Below, piece after piece: positions 34,936-48,000 of a stretch of DNA of 64,000 nt. The notes under the pieces were generated by a model, which was not told the DNA's origin, made no database searches, and saw only the letters and a list, made by a program, of their open reading frames with translations. Location of the stretch: NCBI GenBank assembly GCA_027186245.1, contig CP114489.1:4719501-4783500 (forward strand), in the 5' to 3' direction. Source of the DNA: Coriaria nepalensis (lineage: Eukaryota; Streptophyta; Magnoliopsida; Cucurbitales; Coriariaceae). Position numbers and translations under genes: made by a program. How positions within the stretch are numbered: position 1 is the stretch's first letter; each line of letters begins with the position of its first letter.

Positions 34936-35640
34936 AAACAGAAAACCCGGTCTATATTATTACTTTTAACTTTTCACTATATAAAAGTGAAACATAATAA
35001 ACCCGGTGATAATGTGGACTATGTCATGATCGAAAAATGGGCTACGGATCCGCTCCGTTATCCGCACTTACTTATTATATATGTTCCGTAAAATGAAGTA
35101 CATAGCAGTATATATCTGCTCCGTACTTTTTTTCTTTTTTTAATTTATAATTATGGTTTCATAAAGAGAGAACGTTTGAGCTAATAATAAGCATATCAAG
35201 ACGATGCGGCAAAAAGATAGGAAATTTGGTAATAAAGTACTAAAAGATGCAGCAATATTTTCTTTAGGTAACCAAAATAATTTCTTTACTTTAAGCAAAA
35301 CATGCAGCAATTGAAAAAGGGTGACGGAGGGGATGCAATGACGTCGAAAACTGTGAATGGAGTGGGTCACCGAATGCAGACGACATTGGAATCCGAGAGG
35401 GACTGGTTAGCCGATGGTCTGGGTGGCGCTTATAAGGGAAGACTTGAGTGGAGAGGAGGAGAGCTTCAGGAGGACAATAAATCTAAGAGGACAATAAATC
35501 TCATTTTAGATTATTTTCTCATATTTTCCCGAATGAGAACTATAAGTTTACTAACTAACTTTAGTGTCTATAATGAAGAAATGGAATCTTCTTAACCTTT
35601 CAACATCGAAGATATAAATGAGTGAAACATACTTGCAACT
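34936..35640. other. Spacer between RPL11 and LRR kinase 1
   Basis: It holds an incidental ORF at 35302-35595 with no recognised family. The left part (to about 35035) is matched by 42280-42440 and belongs to the duplicated segment. Confidence 0.45.
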
Positions 35641-35847
35641 AACACCAAACTACCAAGCCTCATTTATAACCAAAGAAGCAAACGGGAGCCACATGTTGAT
35701 AATACCTGGTCTCTTTCATCTTAATTTCTACCTCGTGACCTCATTGGGTTGTTATTTGTCCAAAAATTAAGTAGGAAAAAAAAAAAAAGAAGAAGATATT
35801 TTACAATGAGCTAGGTCTTCTAGCCAGTCGACTTTAACAAGCTTCCA

Positions 35848-35855
35848 TATAAATA
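35848..35855 (+). promoter_or_regulatory. TATA box of LRR kinase 1
   Basis: tataaata lies 70 bp upstream of the ATG. The surrounding leader (ataatgcagtttagct and neighbours) is conserved in kinase 2, where TATAAA lies at 44975-44980. Confidence 0.55.
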
Positions 35856-35924
35856 TATGTCCAGTAATGCAGTTTAGCTGCCTTCGTCCATAATCAATTT
35901 TTTTTTCCCTGGAAACAGTGGAAT

Positions 35925-38900
35925 ATGGGAAAAACTAGCTTACTCTTTTTCCCTACGGTGCTTCTATTTGCACAGTTTATTGTCATTAACTCTGCTATGA
36001 CTGTGGAAAGCATCACCGCCGATCAATTGGCTCTCCTTACTTTCAAATCCCACATCACTCTGGATCCACTTAATATCTTAGCCAACAATTGGACTAACTC
36101 AAGCTCATCATGCAACTGGATTGGTGTCACTTGTGGCTCTCGCCATAGAAGAGTGACGAGCTTAGAACTTGCTGACATGGGTCTTGGAGGCAGCATTCCT
36201 CCCCATTTGGGGAACCTCTCATTCCTTCGTGTCCTTAATCTTACTGGAAACAATTTCCGTGGACATCTTCCGACCAATTTAATGAGCTTGCGCCAACTGA
36301 AGTTGATCGATTTGAGGTACAACGATTTTACTGGCAGCATTCCACAATGGTTTGGAGATTTATCAGAATTGCGTTTTTTGGGCCTTCAAAATAACAGTTT
36401 CAGTGGTACTGTCCCATGTTTTCTGTTCAACGCATCAAAGTTGGAGACTTTGAACTTGGCTTTTAATTTCATTGAAGGAAACATCCCATATGAGATTGGC
36501 AAGCTTCGAATGCTTCATGAATTGGTAATAACTGGCAACCGATTTTCAGGATCTATACCCTCGTCACTCTTCAATATTTCCTCACTCCAAATACTCGGTG
36601 CAGCAAATAATAGTTTGTCTGGTACTCTTCCGGATGATACATGCAACTACCTTCTTGAACTCAATTCCCTTAGCTTGTCGGGCAATGAGTTAAGTGGCAA
36701 TCTTCCTTCAAGTTTAGACAAATGCGACAAACTTCAAATGTTAAGTTTGTCAGTAAATAAATTTACAGGACCCATACCAAGGGGTGTTGGAAATTTAACA
36801 AATCTTAAGGAACTGTATCTCGATTTGAACTACTTAAGGTCAGGTATGTGCCCTCATTCACACGTAATTATACATTATATGCTCGTGTCTTTAGTGATTC
36901 CGGTGATTAAGAATGTCGTCGCTATTGACTTTGCAGAGATTCCAAATGAGATTGGTAATTTATTAGAGTTGGAGTTGTTGCATCTTGGATCCAATAGCAT
37001 ATCGGGAATGATTCCGTCTTTCCTGTTTAATATGTCCTCTTTAAGGGCATTGGGCCTTCAAAGAAACAACTTGTCTGGTGCTCTTCCTATCAATATATAT
37101 CTCAATGTTCTTGAATGGATAAATCTTGATACTAATCAACTCAGTGGAAGCATACCCGCAAGTATTGGTAACATGACCCGGCTAAAACAGATTGGACTTG
37201 GAAACAACAAATTGGCAGGTATACTTACATTTATAAAACTTAATAATACGAATAATATCTTTAAATGATATTTTGTGTACATTGTGACAGGGATAATACC
37301 TCAAGAACTTAGTTATCTTCAGAATCTAGAATTTTTATCGCTGACGGAGAATAGAATGATTGGTCAAATTCCATCCTCGATTTTCAACCTATCAAAATTA
37401 GTAGTCCTTAGCCTATCATTCAATATGCTCTCAGGTGGTCTCCCATCAAACATGGGCATTGGTCTTCCAAATCTTGAGGGATTCAGTATAGCATTTAATA
37501 ACATCAATGGAGTTATTCCTGATCATATCTCCAATGCTTCGAAGCTTACTATTCTGGATGCTCAAGAAAACTTATTATTTGGCGTGATTCCCTCCAGCTT
37601 ACGCAATTTAATCCACCTCCAGTGGCTTAGTCTAAGGTCTAACAATCTTACCATTGAATCTCCATCTACTACAAGCGGAGGCTTCTTTAATTTTCTATCA
37701 AACCTTCGACATTTGAGAATGTTGGATTTATCAGAAAATCCATTGGGTAGTGCATTCCCCAATTCCTTAGCTAATCTCTCTACATCACTTCAACAATTGT
37801 TTATTTATTATTCATCAATGAATGGTCGCATCCCAGAAGATATTGGTAACTTAAGTTCCTTGACGAAACTGAACTTGAAAGGCAACAATTTTATCGGAAA
37901 AATCCCAATATCAATTGGTAGAACACAACTCCAAGGTTTTAATCTTGGAAATAATAGCTTAGAAGGAAACATCCCTAACGAGCTTTGTCAAATGAAGAGA
38001 TTATTTAGTTTATCGTTAACTAACAATAAGCTTTCTGGATCAATTCCTTCTTGCTTTGCTAATCTCACAAACCTGAGATATATCTCTTTAGGGTCTAACA
38101 ACTTAAACTCCACTATCCCCTCCACATTTTGGAGCTTGATGTATATCCTCAGTGTAAACTTTTCATCCAATTTTCTTGAGGGATCTCTTCCAGGAGAAGT
38201 TGGAAATCTAAAGGTGTTGACCGATATAGATCTATCCAACAATCACTTATCTAGTTACATTCCAAGTAGTATTACAGGCCTTAAAGATTTATCTTATCTC
38301 TCATTAGCCCAAAATAAACTAGAAGGCCTCATTCCTAAAGCAATCGGTGATCTAGTGAGTTTGGAAACTTTGGATCTATCTGGTAATGAGTTATATGGTG
38401 AAATTCCCAAGTCATTGGAAAAGCTTTCTCATCTCAAATATTTAAATGTTTCATTCAACAAGCTACGAGGAGAGATTCCAAGTGAAGGTCCCTTTGTTAA
38501 CTTCTCTAGTCAATCCTTTTTGGGAAACGATGGGCTGTGTAGTGCTACCAGACTTCAATTTATCCCACTTTGCAAAGGGGATCGAACATCAACAAAAATG
38601 ACAGAAATCTTTCTTAGATATATCCTTCCTCCAATCTTGCTAAGTATGCTCATTATCATGATACTCGTTTGGAGATTTCAAATAAGAAAGCAAGGGAATC
38701 ATGTCGAGGTCAAGACAAGTTTGTTGCCTCTAACAACACGAAGTAGAATCACGTATCATGAGATAGCAAGAGCAACAAATGAGTTTAGAGAAAGCAATCT
38801 ACTTGGTTCGGGGAGTTTTGGGTCAGTCTACAAAGCAATGTTCTCAGATGAAACAATTGTTGCGGTAAAGGTTTTCAAAATAAAAGAAGAAGATGATCAA

Positions 38901-39764
38901 GGGTCCAGGAGCTTTGATATTGAATGTGAATTACTAAAACGTATTCGGCACCGAAATCTTATCAAAATTATTACTAGTTGCAGTAATAATCTTGACTTCA
39001 AAGCCATAGTGCTAGAATACATGCCAAATGGAAGCCTTGAGAAGTGGTTGTATCTCACCGATCACTACTTAAATATCCTTCAAAAGTTGAATATAGTGAT
39101 TGACGTTGCATCAGCTCTAGAATATCTTCATCATGGCTATTCGATACCTATTGTACACTGTGATTTGAAACCGAGTAATGTATTGCTCGATGGAGATATG
39201 GTCGCACATTTGACAGATTTTGGGATTGCAAAACTCTTGGGTGAAGGTCATTCTATTACACGAACCATGACCTTGTCCACTATTGGATATATGGCTCCAG
39301 GTGATGTGCTTTATTCTATATATAGTGAACATACTTCATTTTTTTATTTTAACCACTAATGGATTAAATAGCTCCATTTTTTTTTTTAAATATGATAAAA
39401 TGTGTTCTTACTGCGAGCAGAGTTTGGATTGGAAGGAACTGTTTCGACAAAAGGAGATGTATACAGCTATGGCATACTCCTCATGCAAACCTTCACAGAA
39501 AAGAAGCCCACAGATGAAATGTTTGGCGGAGAATTAGATTTGGTTCACTGGGTGAAGCAGTCATTTCCCCATGCAATATTCCATGAAGTTGTGAACCCCA
39601 AATTGCTGATAGGCTCGGAAAACATGTCCAGTATGGAAGAATGTGTATCGATGGTTTTAGAATTGGCATTGGCTTGTTGTGCAGAATCACCAGGAGAAAG
39701 GATAACTATGAAACATGTCTCAACTGCACTGCACAAGATCAAACTCAAATTCCTCTGCAATTAG
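35925..39764 (+). CDS. LRR-XII receptor-like kinase 1 (non-RD)
   Basis: Four exons, 35925-36843, 36937-37218, 37291-39300 and 39421-39764, give 3555 nt, which is 1184 aa. Intron 1 is open in frame, but its splice sites match those of kinase 2, where it contains a stop. Order: signal peptide (residues 1-24); N-terminal cap (D-Q-L-A-L-L-T-F-K then S-C-N-W-I-G-V-T-C); more than 25 LRRs (about 75-800); C-terminal cap; membrane segment about 841-863; kinase about 900-1180. The glycine loop is G-S-G-S-F-G, with Lys927, H-C-D-L-K-P-S-N at 1023-1030 and DFG at 1043-1045. Cys precedes the catalytic Asp1025, so it is non-RD, as in FLS2, EFR and Xa21. Likely a plasma-membrane immune or pattern receptor of the At3g47570 type; ligand unknown. 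Confidence 0.92.
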
Positions 39765-40439
39765 AACTAGTTTGCTTCTTCATTCAATTTTTATTCAAAA
39801 ACAGATTGCCTCTTCCAGTTATCTCCAATTATTAGAAATAATTTGTTTGTTTTCCTATTAATGTAGGTCTTCGGCTATTGTTGCTTTCCTATTAGTTGAG
39901 AACAGAGGAAATAATTGATAAGAGAAATGCAACGTCAATAGATATTACATTTCATCTGGTATATTTCTAGCTTCATTTATCCACCAATCTGGAAAAGGTT
40001 GGGAGTGTTGGACTGGGGCCAAAACCATATATCTGATCCAAGAAGTCAAGCCCGATCCTAAGAGGTTAAATCGCACACAAAGGCAGAGTTGGGTCTAAGA
40101 TTTGGGGAACGACCCTATCCCGAGGTCAGACCTGTTGAGCGGAATCGATGCACAATTAGCTAGCAGCCATGCTTCGGTATTTGTATGACCCCAACATGGA
40201 CATACGAAGATGGCAGTGATAGAGGTCGAACTAAAATGAAAGGTCATAACTATTGGAATTATTAAGTGAGATAATGAATACGCTTTAATTTGGCCAAAAA
40301 AATAAAGAATAAGCTTTAATAGTTTTCGTAACTGAAGGTGGAGTTATAATTGGGCAATAAATTCCCTCGTGAAGTTACTATATTAATGAGCATTTAATAG
40401 AGAAGTTTTTGTACTAAGAAGATATAAATAGGACGTGAA
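39765..40439. other. 3' flank of kinase 1 and unassigned spacer
   Basis: 39765-39960 is homologous to the 3' flank of kinase 2 (48870-49015) and is probably 3' UTR. 39965-40430 is less AT-rich and looks like degenerate repeat DNA (possibly LTR), but I found no partner for it in the window. Confidence 0.45.
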
Positions 40440-41817
40440 TCACCAACATAGGACGACCACTTCCAGAGAGCTTGTGAGTTCAAACATTGTCAAGGAGCCA
40501 AGATCCTTGCTTTTTTCAATTGTATCAATCTTGGAATCAAATTTAGAAGGCACACTAATAAGTATTTTGTCAACCATCATCTTCTTTGTGACCTTCTCTC
40601 CAAGATTCTTCATTTGATTTGAGACTTACATCATTCTACTAGCATAGTCTTTGATGGACTTGGAATCCTTTGTCTTCAATCTCTCAAGATCCCTTTTGAG
40701 GTTCAAGAGTATAATGCTCCTAACTCTTTCAGTTCCCTGAAATTCTTTCTTCATAGCATCTCGGGCTCCTTTGGCATTCTCTAACCCAATAATCTGAGAG
40801 AACATCTTGTCTTCAATTGCAGATTGGATTAAAGCCAAAGCTCTGTAATTGTTCTGTTTCCCATTCTTCTGTTGCTTGATCTGCTCCAGTGTGTAGTCTA
40901 CCTCCTCCGATGATGGAGCATAGCCATCCTCCACTGTCTCCCAGAGTTCACGAGCATGAAAATAAGTGGTCATTTTGGCATACCAGAACTGATACCTTCA
41001 TCGCTGAAAACTGATGGTAAAAGTATGTTAACATCTTGATTAGGGGCCATGATATTTCTTTCATATTTTTTTTTTTTTTTTTGGCTTTAGTTTGGGAACT
41101 AACTAGTGAGAATGATATTATTTTTTATTTTTCTCTGTTATCTTGTTAGAATTAGAGGACAAAAACTCAGTTTTGTCTCTCAAGTGTAAGAAGAACATAT
41201 TTGAGCAACAAATCAAAGAGAGAAAGAAAGTTCTGCTGGAAAAGTTTCTTACTAATTTCATTAAACATAAATCAAATTTGAATACAAACATAAAGCCAGA
41301 TTAAAGTACATAAACAGTAGTCCATTATACGGGCACTCTAAACTAAGATTAAAACTTACAATCAACTAATGATCTATACCTTAATATCATCAAAAGACAG
41401 CTAAACAAATTGACTCACTTTTGACTTAGATCTAAGTTTTCGAACACTTTTACATGTGCAAGTGGATCCCTAGAGGCCAAAAAGGCCAAAAATAATCAGC
41501 AGCTTCCAATCTTCACAAGCAGCTCCAACACCACCATTGTGTCATCATATCAAACTTGCTTGAACACAAAAACTAGTCGTTGGAAAGCATTAAAACATAA
41601 TTTAGCTCTAAACCGGAAAAACAGAACAGTGTAGGCAGATGAGGCTCCATCTTGACTTCTACTGATCCGATCAATGTGAAACTTGTTCCTACGAGTTCTA
41701 ATTGATCTTGGAAAGTTTTTAGCTGGAGAGTCGATGCTAAAAAGTGATCCAATCAAAAAGTAAACTTTTTGGATCTTCATCCTCCATTAATGAGCAGAAT
41801 GATCAATTCTTCAAACA
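40440..41817 (-). mobile_element. Copia element fragment: 5' LTR (41144-41817) and gag
   Basis: The minus strand carries a probable 674-bp LTR beginning TG at 41817 and ending CA at 41144 (TGTTTGAAGAATT at one end, AATTCTAACA at the other). A degenerate primer-binding site (about 8 of 11 positions of TGGTATCAGAG) follows. Gag comes next: M-T-T-Y-F-H-A-R-E-L-W-E-T-V-E-D-G-Y-A-P, and further on K-D-Y-A-S-R-M. This is a UBN2-type Copia gag. A frameshift lies near 40985 and coding similarity ends by about 40440. No protease, integrase, RT or second LTR is present. It sits just past exon 3 of the RPL11 duplicate. Confidence 0.75.
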
Positions 41818-41825
41818 ATTAATAC

Positions 41826-42144
41826 CCTTGGAGAAGACTAGAGTTTGGCCACTGAGTTGCTCCAGCACCTGGAAATAAAAAGGATAGTAAAAATAAGATT
41901 AGAAAAAATAAAAAATAAAAAATAAAAATAAAAATTCGGGGTCGAAGGAGGTGGGGAACCTTGGCGGCTCTGGTGATACGACCACCGCTTTCACCGATGG
42001 ACGGAAGCTTCTTCTCCCGCATGGGGTTGGGCTTAGATTTCCCGCATGGGGTTGGACAGCTTCTTCTCCGAAGCCTGAGTGAGATTACAGTGACAGAAGC
42101 TTAAGAGATCAAAGAAAACGTATGCGAAAGATTTTACTTACCAT
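41826..42144 (-). pseudogene. RPL11 5'-part pseudogene (exons 1-3)
   Basis: Collinear with the real RPL11 gene at 34429-34764: ATG at 42144-42142, intron 1, an exon-2 copy (about 42073-41963) and exon 3 (41871-41826). Exon 2 has an in-frame TAA after M-R-E-I and a local duplication of ccccatgcggga. Exons 4-5 are absent; the Copia LTR begins within 10 bp of exon 3. Homology continues upstream through the promoter to about 42440, but the telo-box is lost (ctccagtttt in place of ctagggtttt). It was carried along with the kinase duplication. Confidence 0.88.
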
Positions 42145-42444
42145 TTGTATTCTGAGATTAGCGCAGCTAAGGGAAAGAGGTACAGAGGGAGGGAGAGATG
42201 GCCAGATTGCCGAATTCTAATTTCTCCAGTTTTCGTTACGTGCTGAGTGCTGTGATTGCTTGTGGACGAACTGAATTGACGTTAATGCCCCCTAGACGGT
42301 TTGAACTTTGAACTTCCGAAGACAAGAAAATGGGATGTGAAAACCCGGTCTAATCTTATTACTTTAGTGTATATATAGTGTATATGACGAAGAAATATTA
42401 ATAAAGTGAAACATGAAAGTGATAGTTTGTAGTATGTTATGATC

Positions 42445-43090
42445 GAATAATAAGTCCTAAGACCCTATATGTTCATTGGAAACAACAGATCAATCTAAAT
42501 ACGGTCGACCGCTTTGACCATGAAGATGAATGCAAGTTAGAGGCGAGTCATTTAGATCTTAAATCCGACGTCCAATAGGATCTGGTATATAGATTTAATA
42601 CCATATGAAAATTCTTAAGAGGATTGAAGACAAGCACACAAATGATTTTGCTTACATGCTTGCTTGCTGAAATATACAGCAGAGGCTTTCTATTTATAAT
42701 GAAAAGATGAATGATTAGAAGTACAAAAAGCTCATATTTGGTTGCTTAAAACAAAAGCTAACCTACGATAAAAGCTACCAAGTAATCAGGATGATTAAAG
42801 TTTGGCTAAAAGAAGAGAAAAGTCAGCTTAAGGCATGGCAATTGCAGCAAAAACTTACTGTTACAAGTATGCTTTTTGCTCCAATAAGAACCACTGGTCC
42901 ATAACAGCTAAAATGCATCTTTGGTGTTAGAAGAAATTTATCACCAAAAACTTCAATGTTCTAACTTGAACAATTAAGGTCGTTTCAACGGTAACTCACA
43001 TTTTTTGGTTTCTGGGTTTTTTGGTTCTTCGATTTTGCATGTGTTTTGTTTTAATTACATTACAAAAGGAAGAGAAATGACTTTTAATAT
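42445..43090. other. Unassigned spacer
   Basis: No gene or element signature was recognised between the RPL11 pseudogene flank and the kinase relic. Confidence 0.4.
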
Positions 43091-43096
43091 GATAAA

Positions 43097-43985
43097 CATG
43101 CAATATTCCATGAAGTTGTGTTATCTGAATTGCTAGCTAATAGATTTCGAAGACATCTACGCTGTGAACAATGTGTTGTTGGTAGTATTTTGAAATCGAG
43201 ACTTGAAATACGTAATGAATATATTTTTCAAAATATAATATTTTCATTCTCCCAAATTGTTTTAGGCTACTATAAAAATAGTTTTCGGGATATGATAAGC
43301 TTATACAAAGTCTCATAAGCAACATTAAAACTTTGTTCTTAATATTGATATTGTTCTAAATTTATTCAGACATTATAGGTTTTTCATATTTATAGACAAA
43401 ATTGGAACTTATTCATTAAACAATATATTACTCCACACCTTAAAAAATAGTTAAAATATATTTGAATTTTCGGAATTTAAATTTCAACGGTAAATAACTA
43501 TTTTAACTATCCACCATTTTAATTAAATCGGTAAAATTATATCAGTCAACCATCGTGTGTGGCGGCCAACGCCATGTCGCAAACGTGCCAAGTGCACCTA
43601 ATAAGCGCTAAAAGCATCTCGCGCGTGAGTGTGCGAGTCTCAGTCAAACCCCAACCTTTATATATTTTTACAAATACTCATTATTTGTAATTGCTTATAA
43701 ATGCTTTGAAAACTTTATCCTTTTTCAATATGAGATACATTTATAAAGTATTTATAAAATATTTTTTTGGCTTGGGCTTTTAACTCAATTTATACTCTTA
43801 ACCATTATTATGAAAAAAATCCAACATGTGTATCATATGTTCTGGAATTTGTTTCAACGTGTTCTCCAGAACCACCGGAAGATAGAGTAACACTATGAAA
43901 CATGTCACAAGTGCTCTCCAAAGATTGAACTCAAATTCCTCACCTATTAGTAGTGAGTTTGCTTCTTGGTTTCCTTCCATCTTTT
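43097..43985 (+). pseudogene. Relic of a third LRR-XII kinase (last exon only)
   Basis: 43097-43120 is identical over 24 nt to the last kinase exon (around 39569 and 48674: catgcaatattccatgaag and on), then decays within about 30 bp. 43858-43985 matches the end of the same exon and the 3' UTR (gaaccaccggaagatagagtaac; atgaaacatgtcacaagtgc; ctcaaattcctc; gtttgcttctt). About 740 bp of unrelated sequence separates the two parts. Frameshifts and missing sequence make it non-coding. It shows that at least three kinases once stood here. Confidence 0.75.
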
Positions 43986-45048
43986 GTAATTTATTATTAT
44001 TATGAATGTCGTTTTATAACTTTCGTCAACTGTTATAATATTAGTGGAGAAGAGAAGAGAGGAGAAGAGAAGAAAGGGAGGTCTCCGGTGCTGCATATAA
44101 TGAAGTTAAATAAAATGATGAACTAAAGTAAATATCCTAATGCAAAAAAGCAAAGTGATGCAAGTTCTGTAGATACAAACCATGGACTCAAGACATTGTT
44201 ATGTTAAGCATGAAAAGTATATATATAAACATTTCAAATATGCAGAAGTTCTTAAAACCAAATTCTGGTTGCAGAAGTTAAAAAATTTACACCGGAAGGA
44301 TTCTTCTTTGTTCAATATTTTGTGTGATAAGAATAAAAAAAAAAAAAATACAAATAATGCAAAATTGAAATAGTATATAAATATTATATTTTTTGTTTGG
44401 CTGCACATGAGAAAATAGGAATAAGTAGGGGTAAGAACATTAAAAAATATCTATCTTGGTGGGAAATGGAGTAATGACTTTTTCATTCAATTAAAAATTT
44501 AAAAATAATTTTTTAAATTCATTGTTCTTCGAATTAAATTGTAGAATCGAATGAAAAATCATTCCATTCTCACAAAAAAAATCTAACCAAACATATTCTA
44601 AAAACCTCATAATCTCTGGATATTTATATATTAGTTAAATTATATCACATATTATTCAGTTAGGTCACATACTTAACTTAGTTACTCGTGTGATGTTGAT
44701 GCTATACTTAACTTTCTTATCTTCTCTAGAATGAGAACAACTTGTTGACTGACTTCAGTCTATTCTAATAAACCGGAACCACATGTCGACGATACCTCTC
44801 CTTTTCATCTTAACTTCTACCTCACGGCCTTACAAATTTAACTGTTTGCTCCAATTTTCTCACTGTGGGGCTGTAAATAGTGACAGTACTTCTCCGGAAA
44901 TTGAGGGGAGTGGAAAATAAATAATTTACAATGACTTGTGGGTCTCCTAGCCAGTCAACTCAAACACGTTTTTATATAAATGTATGTACAATAATGCAGT
45001 TTAGCTATCTTCATCTATAATCAGTTTTTTCTGGAAACAACTGGTAAC
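43986..45048. other. Spacer and promoter of LRR kinase 2
   Basis: 44040-44090 is purine-rich (agaagagaggagaag). An ORF at 44182-44373 has no recognised family. From about 44755 the sequence is homologous to the promoter of kinase 1 (35640-35924) and contains the TATA box at 44975-44980. Confidence 0.5.
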
Positions 45049-48000
45049 ATGGGAAAAACTAGCTTCCTCTTTTTCCTTGCAGTGTTTCTATTTGCACAGT
45101 TTATAGTCACTAACACTATTATGACTGTGAAAAGCATCACCACTGATCAGTTGGCTCTCCTTGCTCTCAAATCCCATATCACTCTGGATCCACATAATAC
45201 CTTAGCCAACAATTGGACTACCTCTAGCTCATCATGCAACTGGATTGGTGTCACGTGCGACTCTCGCCATAGAAGGGTGATAAGCTTAGAACTTGCTTAC
45301 ATGGGTATCGTAGGCACCATTCCTTCATATTTGGGGAGCCTCTCATTCCTTAGACTTCTTAATCTTACCGGAAACAATTTCTGTGGACATCTGCCGACCA
45401 ATTTAATGAGCTTGCGCCAACTGAAGTTGATCGATTTGAGGTACAACAATTTTACAGGAAGCATTCCACAATGGCTTGGAGATTTATCAGAATTGCGTTT
45501 TTTGGGCCTTCAAAATAACAGTTTCAGTGGTACTGTCCCATGTTTTCTGTTCAATGCATCAAAGTTGGAGACCTTGAACTTGGCTTTTAATTTCATTGAA
45601 GGAAACATCCCATATGAGATTGGAAAGCTTGGAAAACTTCAGATTTTTCGAATAAGGGGCAACAGATTGTCAGGATCTATACCCTTATCACTCTTCAATA
45701 TTTCCACACTCCAATTGCTCGACGTATCAGTTAATAGTTTGTCGGGTACTCTTCCGGATGATACATGCGATCACCTTCCTGAACTCGATTTGTTTAGCTT
45801 GTCTGGGAATGAGTTAAATGGCAATCTTCCTTCAAGTTTAGACAAATGCAACAAGCTTCAGATATTATCTTTATCTATAAATAAATTTACAGGACCCATA
45901 CCAAGGGGTATTGGAAATTTAACAAACCTTAAGGAACTGTATCTCGGGTCGAACTCCTTCAGATCAGGTATGTGCCCTCATACACATGTTTGTATATGAT
46001 ATGTTCGTGTCTTTAGTCATTCTGCTGATTAATATAATGTTATTGTTGTTGACTATGCAGAGATTCCAAATGAGATTGGTAATTTATTAGAGTTGGAGTT
46101 ATTGGATCTAACATCCAGTAACCTATCAGGAATGATTCCGTCTTTCCTGTTTAATATGTCCTCTTTAAGGACATTGGGCCTTCAAAGAAACAACTTGTCT
46201 GGTGCTCTTCCTATCGATATATATAGAGATAATCTCAATGTTCTTGAATGGATAAATCTTGATACTAATCAACTCAGTGGAAGCATACCCGCAAGTATTG
46301 GTAACATGACCCGGCTAAAACGGATTGGACTTGGAAACAACAAATTGGCAGGTATACTTGCATTGGTTATAATAATAATAATAATAATAATATAAATATC
46401 TTTAAATGATATTTTGTGTACATTGTAACAGGGATAATACCTCAAGAAATCAGTTATCTTGAGAATCTAGAGTTTTTGTCTCTGAGAGATAATATAATGA
46501 GTGGTCAAATTCCATCCTCAATTTTCAACATGTCAAAATTAGTAACTCTTGACCTATCAGTCAATCAACTCTCAGGTAGTTTCCCATTAAACATGGGAAT
46601 TGGACTTCCAAATCTCGGGTTTCTCAGTTTATATTCTCTTAATCTTTATGGAGTCATTCCTGACTCTATCTCCAATGCTTCAAAGCTTTATTCTTTGCAA
46701 GCTCAAGAAAACTTATTATCTGGCTCTATTCCCACAAGTTTATGTAATTTAATCCACCTTCAGCAGCTTGATCTCTGCTCTAACAATCTTACCATTGAAT
46801 CTTCATCCACTCCGGGTGAGGACTTCTTTAGTTGCCTATCAAACCTTCGAAATTTGACATCTTTGGGTTTGGGAAAAAATCCATTGAATAGCCTTTTCCC
46901 AAATTCCTTAGCTAATCTTTCTAAATCACTTCAGTACTTATGGTTTGATCATTCTTCAATGAATGGTGACATCCCAGAATATATTGGAAATTTAAGTTCT
47001 TTAATAGAATTGAACTTGACTGGCAATAATCTTATGGGAAAGATCCCAACATCAGTTGGAAGGATGCAACTACAAGCTCTGTATCTTGAGAATAACCGCT
47101 TAGAAGGAAATATTCCTGATGAGTTCTGTCAACTAGAGAAATTATTTCGTTTCTCGTTAACAAACAATAAGCTTTCTGGATCAATTCCGTCTTGCTTTGC
47201 TAATCTCACAAACTTGAGATTTATCTCTTTAGGGTCTAACAACTTGAATTCCAGTTTCCCCTCCACATTTTGGAGCTTGATGTATATCCTCAGTGTAAAC
47301 TTTTCATCCAATTTTCTTAACGGATCTCTCCCAGGAGAAGTTGGAAATCTAAAGGTGTTGACCGATATAGATCTATCGAACAATCAGTTATCCGGTCACA
47401 TTCCAAGCAGCATTGGAGGCCTTCAAGGTTTATTGTATCTCTCATTGGCACAAAATAAACTAGAGGGCCTCATTCCCAAATCATTTGGTGGCTTGTTAAG
47501 TTTGGAAACTCTAGATCTATCTAGTAATGATTTATATGGTGAAATTCCCAAGTCATTGGAAAAGCTTTCTCATCTCAAATATTTAAATGTGTCATTCAAC
47601 AAGCTTCGAGGAGAGATTCCAAGTGAAGGTCCCTTTGTTAACTTCTCTAGTCAATCCTTTTGGGGAAATGAAGGGCTTTGTAGTGCTACCAGACGCCAAT
47701 TTATCCCACTTTGCAAAGTGGATCGAACATCTACAAAATCGAAAGAAATCTTTCTTAGATATATCCTTCCTCCAATCTTGCTAAGTATGCTCATTATCAT
47801 GATACTCTTTTGGAGATTTCAAATAAGAAAGCAAGAGAACCATGTCGAGGTCAAGAAAAGTGTGTTGCCTCTAACAACACGGAGTAGAATCACGCATCAT
47901 GAGATAGCAAGAGCAACAAATGAGTTTAGTGAAAGCAATCTACTTGGTTCGGGGAGTTTTGGGTCAGTATACAAAGCAATGTTCTCAGATGAAACAATTG

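Noticed and set aside
35302..35595. 97-codon plus-strand ORF between RPL11 and kinase 1.
   Set aside because: No family recognised, no splice or promoter context, and it is not kept in the duplicated unit.
36844..36936. Kinase 1 intron 1 read as coding, since it is open in frame.
   Set aside because: The splice sites are conserved in kinase 2, where the same intron contains a stop, and the insert would interrupt an LRR.
39283..39537. ORF spanning kinase 1 intron 3.
   Set aside because: It is in the wrong frame; GT-AG splicing from 39300 to 39421 restores the kinase subdomain with APE, as in kinase 2.
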